Assembly (NCBI GenBank): GCA_004124385.1
Contig: SCKN01000002.1
Location: 248,001-312,000, forward strand
Direction: 5' to 3'
From: Fidelibacterota bacterium
Lineage (GTDB): Bacteria > Fidelibacterota > Marinisomatia > Marinisomatales > TCS55
DNA length: 64,000 nucleotides
Shown here one piece after another: positions 55,850 through 64,000 of this stretch. The first letter of the stretch is position 1. Each line of letters starts with the position of its first letter. A program made the position numbers and the translations under genes. The notes under the pieces are model-generated. The model was not told the origin of the DNA. It saw only the letters and a program-made list of their open reading frames with translations, and did not search any database.

Positions 55850-58795
55850 TTACAGGCTGTACGTTAAACCAACGCGAATCATTCTCGGGCTCTCCCAGCG
55901 GCTGGGATTTTTTAAACGATCTTCGTAAAAGGTCGAGCCTATAACATTCCCCTTAGACCATATTTGTCCCGCAGCTGTTTCAATCCAACCATCTTCTCCC
56001 GTTGAACCTGTTCCCGGATACACATTATTGACATTTTCTGTATTCAGGGCGTTCAGTATAAGAATATAAGCCGATACACCCGTTCCGGCTAAATCAGAGA
56101 GATTGATTCTAATATCCAAGTTTGAAGTCCACGGCTTATAACTGGAGTTTATACCAGCAACAGGCGCGTACCAACCTCGACCAAAAACAGCTGACTGCAT
56201 CACCGATGGCGTATAAGCTGTGCCACTGCCAAATCGATATAAGGCATTAATACCTAAATCAAATAAACCGGCAACTTTACCTGCCTGGTAATCGGCCATA
56301 ATTGATCCCGTATGCCTCTGATCAAAATCAAGCGGATTAATTGATGTTGGATAATCATCACCGATCCAAGCAACATTCCAGTTCGTTTGCGGATCAGAGC
56401 CAGTTCCGTTTGCCCACTGTATTGTGTAGTTCATATCAATTAAAACACCGCGCATCCGGCGCATTTTCAAAGCGGCGGACAGTCCCTTCACCACACCATA
56501 GTCACCATTTTCATACTGGGCCCAACTAAATTTTGCTCCATCAACCGTCGATCCTACGTGATTGGACATAGAGGTATAGTCACGGACTTCCTTATAATAA
56601 CCGGTCAAATCAATGGCCGCAAAATTTCCGAATTGCTGTGCAAAACCAATTTCATATTGCGTTGTTTTTTCCGGTTTTAAACCTCCATTTGGAGATACGG
56701 TGTGATTCCCCTGGCTCAAATTTGCTGCAAAATGAGAATCGGATAAATACAACCTATTCAATATGGGATGCTGGACAAATTTACCATACTGCGCATGCAG
56801 AACTGTTTTATCTGTCACCGGGAATGTGACACCAACTCGTGGCGAAATATACGTATATGAATCCACTGTTTTATACCCTGATGCAACATGATCAATACGA
56901 CCATTATCCGTAAAAATTTCATCCCAGGTTGCCGGAACCTCTGACCCAAAGTCAAAACTGTCATACCGTAAACCGATACTCAATACAAGATCCTCTAACT
57001 CTATCTTATCTTGAATATACGCGCCCATAATCACCGGTTCCCCGGGGGCTGTAGTGCCTGTGCTTGCATCATAACTATCAGCCTCTTTACCTTGTTGATC
57101 ATATCCAATATTCATTGTATATGCATTCCTGTACAACGTATATAACCAGGTCGGATCATTTACATCTTGACCGGACTGGGAAGCCTTGTGATAACCACCG
57201 GCAATTTCCATAGGCTGAGCCAAACGATAGTCCCGAATGGTATGTTTCCGGTATTCAAAACCGGTTTTTATTTCATGACTACCCATTTGATTAAGATAAT
57301 CAGCTTTTGCTCCAATATAACTGATATTATTTATTCGATATTCATCATAGACACTGCCAAAATTAGTAAAATACGCAAAATCCTCTACAGCAAGAGGGTT
57401 TTGACCCCAATCAATTAATGCTTCATTACCGGCAACGTCCAGGTTGCCATAATCCATTATATTGTCTCTATGGCGATTGTCACCATATTCCCGGGCATAG
57501 TTATAATAACTGAGGTTGATTTTTGCAAACGATGTTGAGCCTAACCGCAGAGTAAAATTGGCATACCCGGATTTAGTCGCAGATTCGTACCAAGGAGTAT
57601 TTGCAGAGTTCAAAAGTGTATATGTATAAGGATAATCTCCCTGGCTCATTGTCATACTTTCACCCAGGTCTCCCCGCGAATTTTTCCTGGTAAACGAACC
57701 ACCGGCTTTAACTCTGATCGTTCCCATATCAAAAACTATATTCCCGGTCATTACATCACGAGTTAGCCCGGCATTTTCTTTGGGGCCGTATAAACGTTTA
57801 TAATCAGAATAAATTATAGAGGTGGAATCACTCGTGAAGTCGACCAATACTGTAGCTTCAAGAGGATCAGCTGCGGCGCCTGCAGCAGAATCTCCTTCGG
57901 CTCGCTCTATGGATGGATAGTAAGAAACGGATGGACTTGCATCGTCCATGGTGATGCGTTCAAAACTACCAAAATATCTGATCTTATCTCCTAAAGGACC
58001 GCCCACATCAAAGCTCATCAATTGGTAACCATAGCTATGCAGCTCATCTTTGTCAACGGTTGCAGCAGCTCCAAGATCTGTTACAAATTCAACACCCATG
58101 GAAACTGCTTCACCGCCGGTTCGTGTGGTTGTATTTACCACGCCGCCATTTGAATTTCCAAATTGCGCATCAAAACCGCCGGATTGGAATGAAATCTGCT
58201 CCATAGCGTTCATACTGACCACGCCGGTATTAGAAAGCGTAAAAGGGTTTACAGTATAAACACCATCAACATAATATGCCATATCGCCGCTTCGACTGCC
58301 GCGAACATAAATTTGACCGCCGCTGCTGACCGCACCCGTTTGCAACGCCACTAGGTTTTCAATGCCTCGAAGAGCAATATTTTGGATAATATCTTTATCA
58401 ATTATTCGAGTTGTGTTTGTTGCAGATGTATTAATAATCGGTCTTTCAGCAATAATTTCAACAGCTTCTCCTTCAAGAGCAGCCACTTCTAGTGAAAAAT
58501 CCAGATTTGTTGTTAAATTTTCGGAAACATTCACATTTTTCACAGTAACACTTTTATATCCAATATAATCTACACGAACAGAGTGAGTGCCGACAGGAAC
58601 ATCTAATATGAAATATTTACCATTTTCATCAGAAGCGCTACCATAGGCGCTTCCTACAATAAAAACGTTCGTACCTCCGAGAGGAGATCCTTCTTCATTC
58701 AAAATCGTTCCGGAAACCTTCCCGCTGGATTGAGATAGGAGTATTGTTGGGACAACGACAATTGCCATTGTTATTAAAGTGAGTAGCTTTTTCAT
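55850..58795 (-). CDS. TonB-dependent receptor with CarboxypepD_reg-like domain (cassette 2)
   Basis: This 981-aa outer-membrane receptor has a ribosome binding site (AGAGG) before the ATG and a signal peptide (about 1-21). The carboxypeptidase-regulatory-like domain includes 'GTILNEEGSPLGGTNVFIVG', and the plug has 'YVRGSRSGDMAYYVDGVYTV' and 'GGFDAQFGNSNGGVVNTTTR'. The barrel ends 'SPRMIRVGLTYSL'. It resembles the receptor at 44911 in domain order, plug motifs and C-terminal strand. It is the first gene of cassette 2 and is expressed divergently from the remnant at 59044. Confidence 0.88.
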   Translation of the reverse strand: MKKLLTLITMAIVVVPTILLSQSSGKVSGTILNEEGSPLGGTNVFIVGSAYGSASDENGKYFILDVPVGTHSVRVDYIGYKSVTVKNVNVSENLTTNLDFSLEVAALEGEAVEIIAERPIINTSATNTTRIIDKDIIQNIALRGIENLVALQTGAVSSGGQIYVRGSRSGDMAYYVDGVYTVNPFTLSNTGVVSMNAMEQISFQSGGFDAQFGNSNGGVVNTTTRTGGEAVSMGVEFVTDLGAAATVDKDELHSYGYQLMSFDVGGPLGDKIRYFGSFERITMDDASPSVSYYPSIERAEGDSAAGAAADPLEATVLVDFTSDSTSIIYSDYKRLYGPKENAGLTRDVMTGNIVFDMGTIRVKAGGSFTRKNSRGDLGESMTMSQGDYPYTYTLLNSANTPWYESATKSGYANFTLRLGSTSFAKINLSYYNYAREYGDNRHRDNIMDYGNLDVAGNEALIDWGQNPLAVEDFAYFTNFGSVYDEYRINNISYIGAKADYLNQMGSHEIKTGFEYRKHTIRDYRLAQPMEIAGGYHKASQSGQDVNDPTWLYTLYRNAYTMNIGYDQQGKEADSYDASTGTTAPGEPVIMGAYIQDKIELEDLVLSIGLRYDSFDFGSEVPATWDEIFTDNGRIDHVASGYKTVDSYTYISPRVGVTFPVTDKTVLHAQYGKFVQHPILNRLYLSDSHFAANLSQGNHTVSPNGGLKPEKTTQYEIGFAQQFGNFAAIDLTGYYKEVRDYTSMSNHVGSTVDGAKFSWAQYENGDYGVVKGLSAALKMRRMRGVLIDMNYTIQWANGTGSDPQTNWNVAWIGDDYPTSINPLDFDQRHTGSIMADYQAGKVAGLFDLGINALYRFGSGTAYTPSVMQSAVFGRGWYAPVAGINSSYKPWTSNLDIRINLSDLAGTGVSAYILILNALNTENVNNVYPGTGSTGEDGWIETAAGQIWSKGNVIGSTFYEDRLKNPSRWESPRMIRVGLTYSL

Positions 58796-59043
58796 GAACT
58801 AACCTCTTGTTTTTGTTTAATGATTATAAACCAGTTTTTTATTGGCTTATTAATTATTGTAGTTATTGATCACAAGTAGCCTAACGTAATCAGTGATTCG
58901 TTATCAGCAATTGAAAATAGAAAAAATATTAATATATACCAATTAAATTATTTTTTAATTTTTTTATCCGATTTTTTAAACATGTATAACGTTTGGAATA
59001 TTAAATTTTAGAGGACACATGACACAATGTATTCATTTATTTT

Positions 59044-59472
59044 ATGGTAAAAATATATAAAAGAGTTCATTTTTTCTGTTTATTCGCATTTGTTTTTTGC
59101 CAAACAGGAATTCCTGCAACCGGTAATGTTGTTAATATTCGCACGGGCGTTGGAATCGTTGGTGTGGATTTAACTATTATAAATTCAAACATAGGAACGG
59201 TTACCGATACAGCCGGTTTCTTCAATTTGGAATGGACAGATCATTATCCAATCAGGATTCAAGCATCTCATATTGGTTATGAAATGCGAACTATTGTTGT
59301 GTTAAAACCTGGGAATATATGGATTGGGTTAAATCCAGCTGTTTTAAAAGGCAAAGAAGTCATTGTAGTGGGGGACAGATCCTATAGTGAAAAAGAAGTC
59401 TCCAGCGGTGAAGAGAGTATAAATCTAACGGAAGTTAATATATTATTTTTTCCCTACCAATCATCGCCATAG
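59044..59472 (+). pseudogene. truncated TonB-dependent receptor, N-terminal domain only
   Basis: This 142-codon frame has a signal peptide ('VHFFCLFAFVFCQ') and one carboxypeptidase-regulatory-like domain ('GNVVNIRTGVGIVGVDLTII', 'ASHIGYEMRTIVV') ending in 'GKEVIVVGDRSYSEKEVSSG', which is where the plug domain of a TonB receptor should begin. Instead, after 'INLTEV' at 59430, the sequence runs into the 39-base segment shared with 50616-50654 and into the 3' end of the beta-helix gene. The rest of the receptor is missing. It could still be translated and exported but would lack plug and barrel. Confidence 0.78.
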
Positions 59473-60923
59473 GGCCCGCCATAGATACCCATGTCATTGC
59501 GTGAGCCGTTTGAATTATTATATATGCTATCGGTATTGCCTGCATTTATACATGGAGAATCCGACTGAAGGTGAAAATTCCCATTTGATGGGTTTTCAAA
59601 AAAAGGATCTGTGTTAATATTTCCCGTACCGGACTGCACTCTAAATTCATCGCTGTCAGTATAGGTGGCAGATCGAGGATACAGTCTGTAATCTATTTCA
59701 CCGCCGTTTTTCCACACAACTGTGTTTAATATAGATACATTTCCAAAATTAACAATAGCTCCGCTATAAGTTGAGCTAAATGTTCTATTTCCAAAAAATA
59801 CACAATTCATAATATCCGCTCTGCTTGTATTGCCAACTATAAATCCACCGCCACCGCCGCTTTTATTTTTCTCAAACAAACAATTGGTAACCTCAATAAC
59901 TGCTTTACTATTGATAGCAGCACCAAAACCTTGCGTGTTGTTTCGTTTAAACTTGGTATTGCGCATCACCAACACACCCCCTTCCTGGTGTAATCCGGCG
60001 CCGCTATAGGTTGCGCCCACATACGCTGAATATATATTATTATTATCAATCGTACAGTTTAAAATTTCATTGTTTCCATCTGTTAAAATGCCGCCGCCTT
60101 CCCGCTGGGAATGATTACGGGTAATTCGGCAGGAAATTAATTTCGCATCTTCCTTCAAATATATTCCTCCACCCATTCCGTTTGGGTAAATCTGTATATT
60201 TGCAGTTTCATTGATTACAGCTCTATTTCTCCTGATAATACAATTTTTTATTACTGCAGTTCCTTCAGCAAAAATGCCACCGCCAGAAAGAGCGTAACCA
60301 CCAATAATCGTAAGACCTTCCAATGTGCCGCGATTCATTTTTACCACAGAACCCAGCCCAACATCTGCTCCGAACAAGGTTATTTCCGGAATCGTTATTG
60401 CGCGAATAACCGCATCTTTATCCATGAATTCAAAATGCCCTTGATAAAGGCCCGGATATATTTTTACTGTATCTCCGTCATCAATGAATTTTGAATCAAA
60501 CGCATTTTGTGGATTTTCATAATCGTTTGGCACTCGAAGCGCTTGCACATTTGGAACAATAAGTGGTTCTGAATGGGCAACTATAAACTGATCATCTTTA
60601 TCTACAATCTGCACGCGATATTGAAATGTAGCATCATCGTCTATAGTGTCTGTATAAACTGTGGATAGCGAATCTAAAATTCGAGCACGCTCTTCCCAGA
60701 CCGTACTATCTCCAATAGTAATTGAACGTTCCACGAGAAATTCTTTAAAGTTTTTAATCGTTATATTTGACCATTCAATTGTCACCGCTGTTGGATGGTA
60801 AATTTTTTCACCGTTATAGTCTTGGGTGACTTCAAAAACATCACCCTCTGTTGGTTTGGTGGCAAAGGGAGATTCGCAGGAAAGAAAAATAATGAATAAA
60901 AATAATAGTGAAAAATGTTTCAT
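59454..60923 (-). CDS. right-handed beta-helix (pectate-lyase-like) lipoprotein
   Basis: This 489-aa protein has a lipobox 'FIIFLSC' (Cys16). A fibronectin-III-like domain lies at about 40-130 ('VTIEWSNITIKNFKEFLVER'). A parallel beta-helix follows, with repeated 'GGGI.....I.NC.I..N' units ('GGGIFAEGTAVIKNCIIRRN', 'GGGIYLKEDAKLISCRITRN', 'GGGILTDGNNEILNCTIDNN'). The end 'FHLQSDSPCINAGNTDSIYN' matches the choice-of-anchor or DUF1565-like tail of this fold. It has no lyase residues that I can identify, so it is more likely a surface binding protein than an enzyme. It starts 3 bases after the TonB receptor, so they form a pair. Confidence 0.85.
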   Translation of the reverse strand: MKHFSLLFLFIIFLSCESPFATKPTEGDVFEVTQDYNGEKIYHPTAVTIEWSNITIKNFKEFLVERSITIGDSTVWEERARILDSLSTVYTDTIDDDATFQYRVQIVDKDDQFIVAHSEPLIVPNVQALRVPNDYENPQNAFDSKFIDDGDTVKIYPGLYQGHFEFMDKDAVIRAITIPEITLFGADVGLGSVVKMNRGTLEGLTIIGGYALSGGGIFAEGTAVIKNCIIRRNRAVINETANIQIYPNGMGGGIYLKEDAKLISCRITRNHSQREGGGILTDGNNEILNCTIDNNNIYSAYVGATYSGAGLHQEGGVLVMRNTKFKRNNTQGFGAAINSKAVIEVTNCLFEKNKSGGGGGFIVGNTSRADIMNCVFFGNRTFSSTYSGAIVNFGNVSILNTVVWKNGGEIDYRLYPRSATYTDSDEFRVQSGTGNINTDPFFENPSNGNFHLQSDSPCINAGNTDSIYNNSNGSRNDMGIYGGPYGDDW

Positions 60924-60926
60924 TTT

Positions 60927-63119
60927 CTATAAACTGATTTTAAACGTGATGATTTCCCTATAACGCTCAAAATAATTAAACCCTTCACGGATGCTTTCTT
61001 CAAGTGTCATATCCAATTCTTCTTTAGACATCATGTTCCGCAGGGTATATGATAAACTGCAGTTTACCTTCCATATTTTTTTCTGCAAGGTTATGTTTAA
61101 GTTGGCATTTTCGCGGGGCTTACGCACGCCATCGCCAAAGCCGGCAATATAATAATATTGTTCTCCCTCATTCACATGATCATAACTCATTGTGAGCCAA
61201 CCCAGGTTTAATTCAGCAGTAGATACAAAACGATATTCCGGCTTATTGGGAAAGACCAAAATATTGCTGATGCTCAACCAAGTGCCAGCACTGCTAACAG
61301 AAAACTTGCCATCAAACATAGCCATTTTTAAAGCGGCTTCAAACCCACGAATATCCGCTGTCATATCGTTAAACGGTATAGGTGGACCTTTTTCAACCGG
61401 ACGATACGCAATCTTATTTGTGAAATCATTAATAAAAACACCAAGAATGAGGTTCATTTCTGAAATGGGCAATTCAGTTTGAATATCCATAAATGTCATA
61501 TCCATATTCAATTCCGTGGTAGACAAGTATTCGCGGGTAAGAACTGTATCCATGGCACTATCAAAGACGGCATGGGCAAAACGAAAACGGTCGCTCAATG
61601 TTGGTAATCGAGAATTGTTTCCTTGATTCACAAACAATGAATATCGCAGTTTATTGGTTTGACCATCTACATGTACCCCTAATCGCTTACTGGTAACCAA
61701 AGCAGAAAATTCACTCTTGATTGTTTCCACTGGGAGATTTCCCATGGTATAATAATTATATGTTTCATTGAGAGTTGTTTTAATATTATTAAACCGATAA
61801 CCAAACTCCCAATTAATATGGTCTATAATGGGACTATCGCTTACAATAGCCCAGCGAGAAACAAGAGCGAATGCATTGGTTTTTCTAGACATATCCGCGA
61901 CATGTCTTTCTATAGCGATTTCATCCACATTAAAGTATTTACGATCACCGTTAAAAAACTGTTCTTCAGATTCAATTTGAATTGTATTTTTTATTTCACG
62001 GATCGAAAACCCTTTTGAAGCTTGTAGCATAAGAGAGCCATCATCTAGCAATTCCTTCACGCTCGTAAAATAATTCTGATCCAATTGCCATGCCCGCTGC
62101 CCTACCATAAATGTCCAATCATGCGTATTCAAAATTGAGCCTGAATATTTTCCACTGACCACTTCCAGACCATCGTCTGATGTTACGCTCCCAGATTCGA
62201 ATTCCAATGTTTTGCTTAAATCATACCAGCTTATATCAAACCTTCCAGGCGAAAAACTCAATCCTGCAAACGCATTATTAAAAATGGACGTTGTAACAGT
62301 CCGTCCGCCGAAAGCACGTTTTTTTCCTGTGAAACGACCGCCGATTCCCACTGGCCCAAACACTCCAGTAGCGCCGTATGAAAGATCCATATCATCTGCA
62401 TATGTTTGACCCAGTCCTTCCATAAAATAAATAGAATTATTCACAGCTTTACGACTTTCGATGTTAACAACTCCCCCAATAGCGTCGCTGCCAAACAATG
62501 ATGAGGCGCCCCCTTTTACCACTTGAATCTGTTCTATAGAATTCAAATCAATGAATGACAAATCGGCGACTCCAGTGTTGGAATCGTTAATACGTACGCC
62601 ATCTAAAAACACAGCCACATCTGTAGCGTTGCTACCGCGAATGCTAATAGTCTGTTTTCCGCTATTAGCATATGTCAGCTGCAAGCTGGAAACACGACGT
62701 AAGGCACTGCCAATATCCCGGGCGCCTTGGAGTTCAATAGCTTTAATATCAATTCTATCCACAGCTGAAGCAACATCTAATTCTACTTTTCGCCTTACAC
62801 CCATAACATCAATTTCCTGGCCAACGATTATAGCAGCTATTAGCTTAATGAGTAAAAAACTGTCGCTTTTGACGGTTACAGTTAAAGGGTCATAACCAAT
62901 ATGTGAAATAAATAGTGTAAATGGGAACTGTTGTTTTGTAGAAAAAGTAAAATTGCCTTCTATATCTGAAGCGGCACCTTCGTCGCTACCTGTAATAATA
63001 ACATTTACACCGGCAATCGGTGAACCGTCTTTTTGGTCAACAGTTTTACCTGATATTTCATGAACCTGTGCTATCGTCCAGGAAAATGAAATGAATAAGA
63101 TGGAAATGAATTTGAACAT
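60927..63119 (-). CDS. TonB-dependent receptor (735-aa type)
   Basis: Counted from the ATG at 63119 the receptor is about 730 aa (an earlier ATG at 63134 exists). It has a signal peptide, a CarboxypepD_reg-like domain 'GKTVDQKDGSPIAGVNVIIT', a plug with 'SIRGSNATDVAVFLDGVRIN' and 'VVKGGASSLFGSDAIGGVVN', and a barrel ending 'REIITFKISL'. It is shorter than the SusC-like receptors to the left and closer to vitamin B12/siderophore-type receptors (BtuB-like plug motif), but the ligand is unknown. The next gene, 3 bases away, is the beta-helix lipoprotein, suggesting a functional pair. Confidence 0.87.
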   Translation of the reverse strand: MFKFISILFISFSWTIAQVHEISGKTVDQKDGSPIAGVNVIITGSDEGAASDIEGNFTFSTKQQFPFTLFISHIGYDPLTVTVKSDSFLLIKLIAAIIVGQEIDVMGVRRKVELDVASAVDRIDIKAIELQGARDIGSALRRVSSLQLTYANSGKQTISIRGSNATDVAVFLDGVRINDSNTGVADLSFIDLNSIEQIQVVKGGASSLFGSDAIGGVVNIESRKAVNNSIYFMEGLGQTYADDMDLSYGATGVFGPVGIGGRFTGKKRAFGGRTVTTSIFNNAFAGLSFSPGRFDISWYDLSKTLEFESGSVTSDDGLEVVSGKYSGSILNTHDWTFMVGQRAWQLDQNYFTSVKELLDDGSLMLQASKGFSIREIKNTIQIESEEQFFNGDRKYFNVDEIAIERHVADMSRKTNAFALVSRWAIVSDSPIIDHINWEFGYRFNNIKTTLNETYNYYTMGNLPVETIKSEFSALVTSKRLGVHVDGQTNKLRYSLFVNQGNNSRLPTLSDRFRFAHAVFDSAMDTVLTREYLSTTELNMDMTFMDIQTELPISEMNLILGVFINDFTNKIAYRPVEKGPPIPFNDMTADIRGFEAALKMAMFDGKFSVSSAGTWLSISNILVFPNKPEYRFVSTAELNLGWLTMSYDHVNEGEQYYYIAGFGDGVRKPRENANLNITLQKKIWKVNCSLSYTLRNMMSKEELDMTLEESIREGFNYFERYREIITFKISL

Positions 63120-63206
63120 AATATGATTAAACAATAGAGCGGAAATTAATGTTTTTTATAGGAGAGTCTATTCTATATTTACTATTTAAGTATTTTTTTA
63201 ATGGTT

Positions 63207-63992
63207 CTAAATAAATTCATCTCGTAACCATCCTGTATAATTGTCCATCAATTCCCTGGTGATTCGTCCCACGGTTCCATCACCAATGGTGTTTTTATCC
63301 ACCTTAAGAATAGGGACAACCCCCGAACCACTGTTTGTGAGCAACAGTTCATCAATACCGGCCACATCGCTTATTTTCAATTTACCATAATGTACTGTAA
63401 TCGGGGATTTATCTATAATCATTTGTCTTGTTGTACCGGGCAAAACATCCTTTTTTCTAGTGGTTAGTTTTCCTGTTTTTACCCAAAAAACATTACTTTT
63501 GCTCCCTTCAAACACATTTCCATCTTTATCACACAATATTGCATCAAAACAATTTGCCACTGTTGCTTTTTTGGCGGCTGATAAACATGTATGATAATTG
63601 GTTGTTTTAACTTCCGGCATATTACGTTGCGCTTCAACGGTTATTGCGGAAACTCCTTTATAAATTATAGGGTCCAAATTTAAATGAGACGTATAAACTA
63701 TAAGTTTATCAGGGACTGCTAAAATACGAATACGCTGGTTTGGGGCCGGGAAATTATCGATAACCTTTTCTAGCATCTCAGTTATTTCTATGAATGAATA
63801 CTGAATTTTTAACCCAATTTTTAGTGCTGAAGAAAATAAACGGTTTAAATGAGGTCTAAGAAAAATAAGCTTAAAATCCATTGTGCGCATTGTTTCATAT
63901 AACCCCGCTTCAAATGCAAACCCATCAGACCCAACCTGTAATTCGTCTTGAGTCATTTTTGTCCATACATTATTTATAAGTACATCTATCAT
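63207..63992 (-). CDS. PLP aminotransferase class IV (branched-chain aminotransferase / aminodeoxychorismate lyase type)
   Basis: This 261-aa fold-type IV PLP enzyme has its catalytic lysine at K129 in 'PEVKTTNYHTCLSAAKKA'. Further conserved residues are 'GNVFEGSKSNVFWVKTG' (E162) and 'VLPGTTRQMII', with 'ELLLTNSGSGVVPI' near the end. Members are branched-chain amino-acid aminotransferases, D-amino-acid aminotransferases or 4-amino-4-deoxychorismate lyases; the motifs do not separate these. An AAAG stretch precedes the ATG at the edge of the window, and the true start could in principle lie further upstream. 72 bases separate it from the TonB receptor. Confidence 0.85.
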   Translation of the reverse strand: MIDVLINNVWTKMTQDELQVGSDGFAFEAGLYETMRTMDFKLIFLRPHLNRLFSSALKIGLKIQYSFIEITEMLEKVIDNFPAPNQRIRILAVPDKLIVYTSHLNLDPIIYKGVSAITVEAQRNMPEVKTTNYHTCLSAAKKATVANCFDAILCDKDGNVFEGSKSNVFWVKTGKLTTRKKDVLPGTTRQMIIDKSPITVHYGKLKISDVAGIDELLLTNSGSGVVPILKVDKNTIGDGTVGRITRELMDNYTGWLRDEFI

Positions 63993-64000
63993 CTTTGAAA

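Noticed and set aside
58796-59043. gene in the 248-base divergent gap
   Set aside because: Very AT-rich; a TGTGA-like half-site and a short frame from 59021 exist, but neither has a convincing partner or length.

Overview
The window is AT-rich bacterial chromosome, densely packed, with long runs of genes whose ends overlap by 1-11 bases. The protein content points to the FCB superphylum: several secreted proteins end in FlgD-like type-A sorting domains of the type IX secretion system (T9SS), there are PorV-like barrels, TonB-dependent receptors that begin with carboxypeptidase-regulatory-like domains, an exosortase module of the short-substrate kind, and an archaeal/eukaryotic-type prolyl-tRNA synthetase. 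Candidatus Marinimicrobia (Neomarinimicrobiota, SAR406) is my best guess, but that is inference from gene style; there is no rRNA in the window to confirm it.

Region 1 (1-14.4 kb, minus strand) is mainly housekeeping: rpmE, a DUF1385 membrane protein, prfA, prmC, a UbiA prenyltransferase and the start of dnaE form one run. Upstream of it lie rho, a protein that closely resembles the CRISPR RNA endonuclease Cas6b, and an aspartate aminotransferase; before these come a PorV/UPF0164-like barrel, a second outer-membrane protein, an N-acetylmuramoyl-L-alanine amidase, murI and folC. The Cas6b-like protein is the most unusual gene: it has no CRISPR array or cas genes nearby, no histidine in its folded part and a long charged tail, and it sits between rho and aspC.

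Region 2 (14.5-20.7 kb, minus strand) has two small paralogous membrane proteins and a five-gene surface polysaccharide cluster (three glycosyltransferases, a Wzx-like flippase, a FemAB/GNAT-like transferase). Region 3 (20.8-25.8 kb, plus strand) has eno and ftsB/divIC, then a T9SS-type secreted protein split by a 4-base tandem duplication, a 58-residue protein that is almost entirely a sorting signal, an exosortase-family protein and a small companion membrane protein.

Region 4 (25.8-38 kb) holds a rhomboid protease, a hypothetical protein, recO and proS (minus), then divergently trmH/spoU and, after a strong terminator, an operon-like plus-strand run: CPBP protease, mgtE, GT2 glycosyltransferase, DUF3108-like protein, small membrane protein, a type II dehydroquinase homologue lacking its active-site residues, and an M23 peptidase. 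A parvulin-like lipoprotein faces it.

Region 5 (38-63.2 kb, almost all minus strand) is a surface and secretion island. Two paralogous cassettes have the order TonB receptor, large T9SS cargo (over 1000 aa), PorV-like barrel. Around and between them are a frameshifted T9SS cargo gene, a seven-haem cytochrome c with TPR repeats, a beta-helix lipoprotein next to a third TonB receptor, and at least three gene remnants (beta-helix, TolB/PD40 and TonB receptor pieces). Two of these remnants share one 39-bp sequence, so the region has been rearranged recently. A class IV aminotransferase closes the window. No rRNA, tRNA, CRISPR array, insertion sequence or integrase was recognised.
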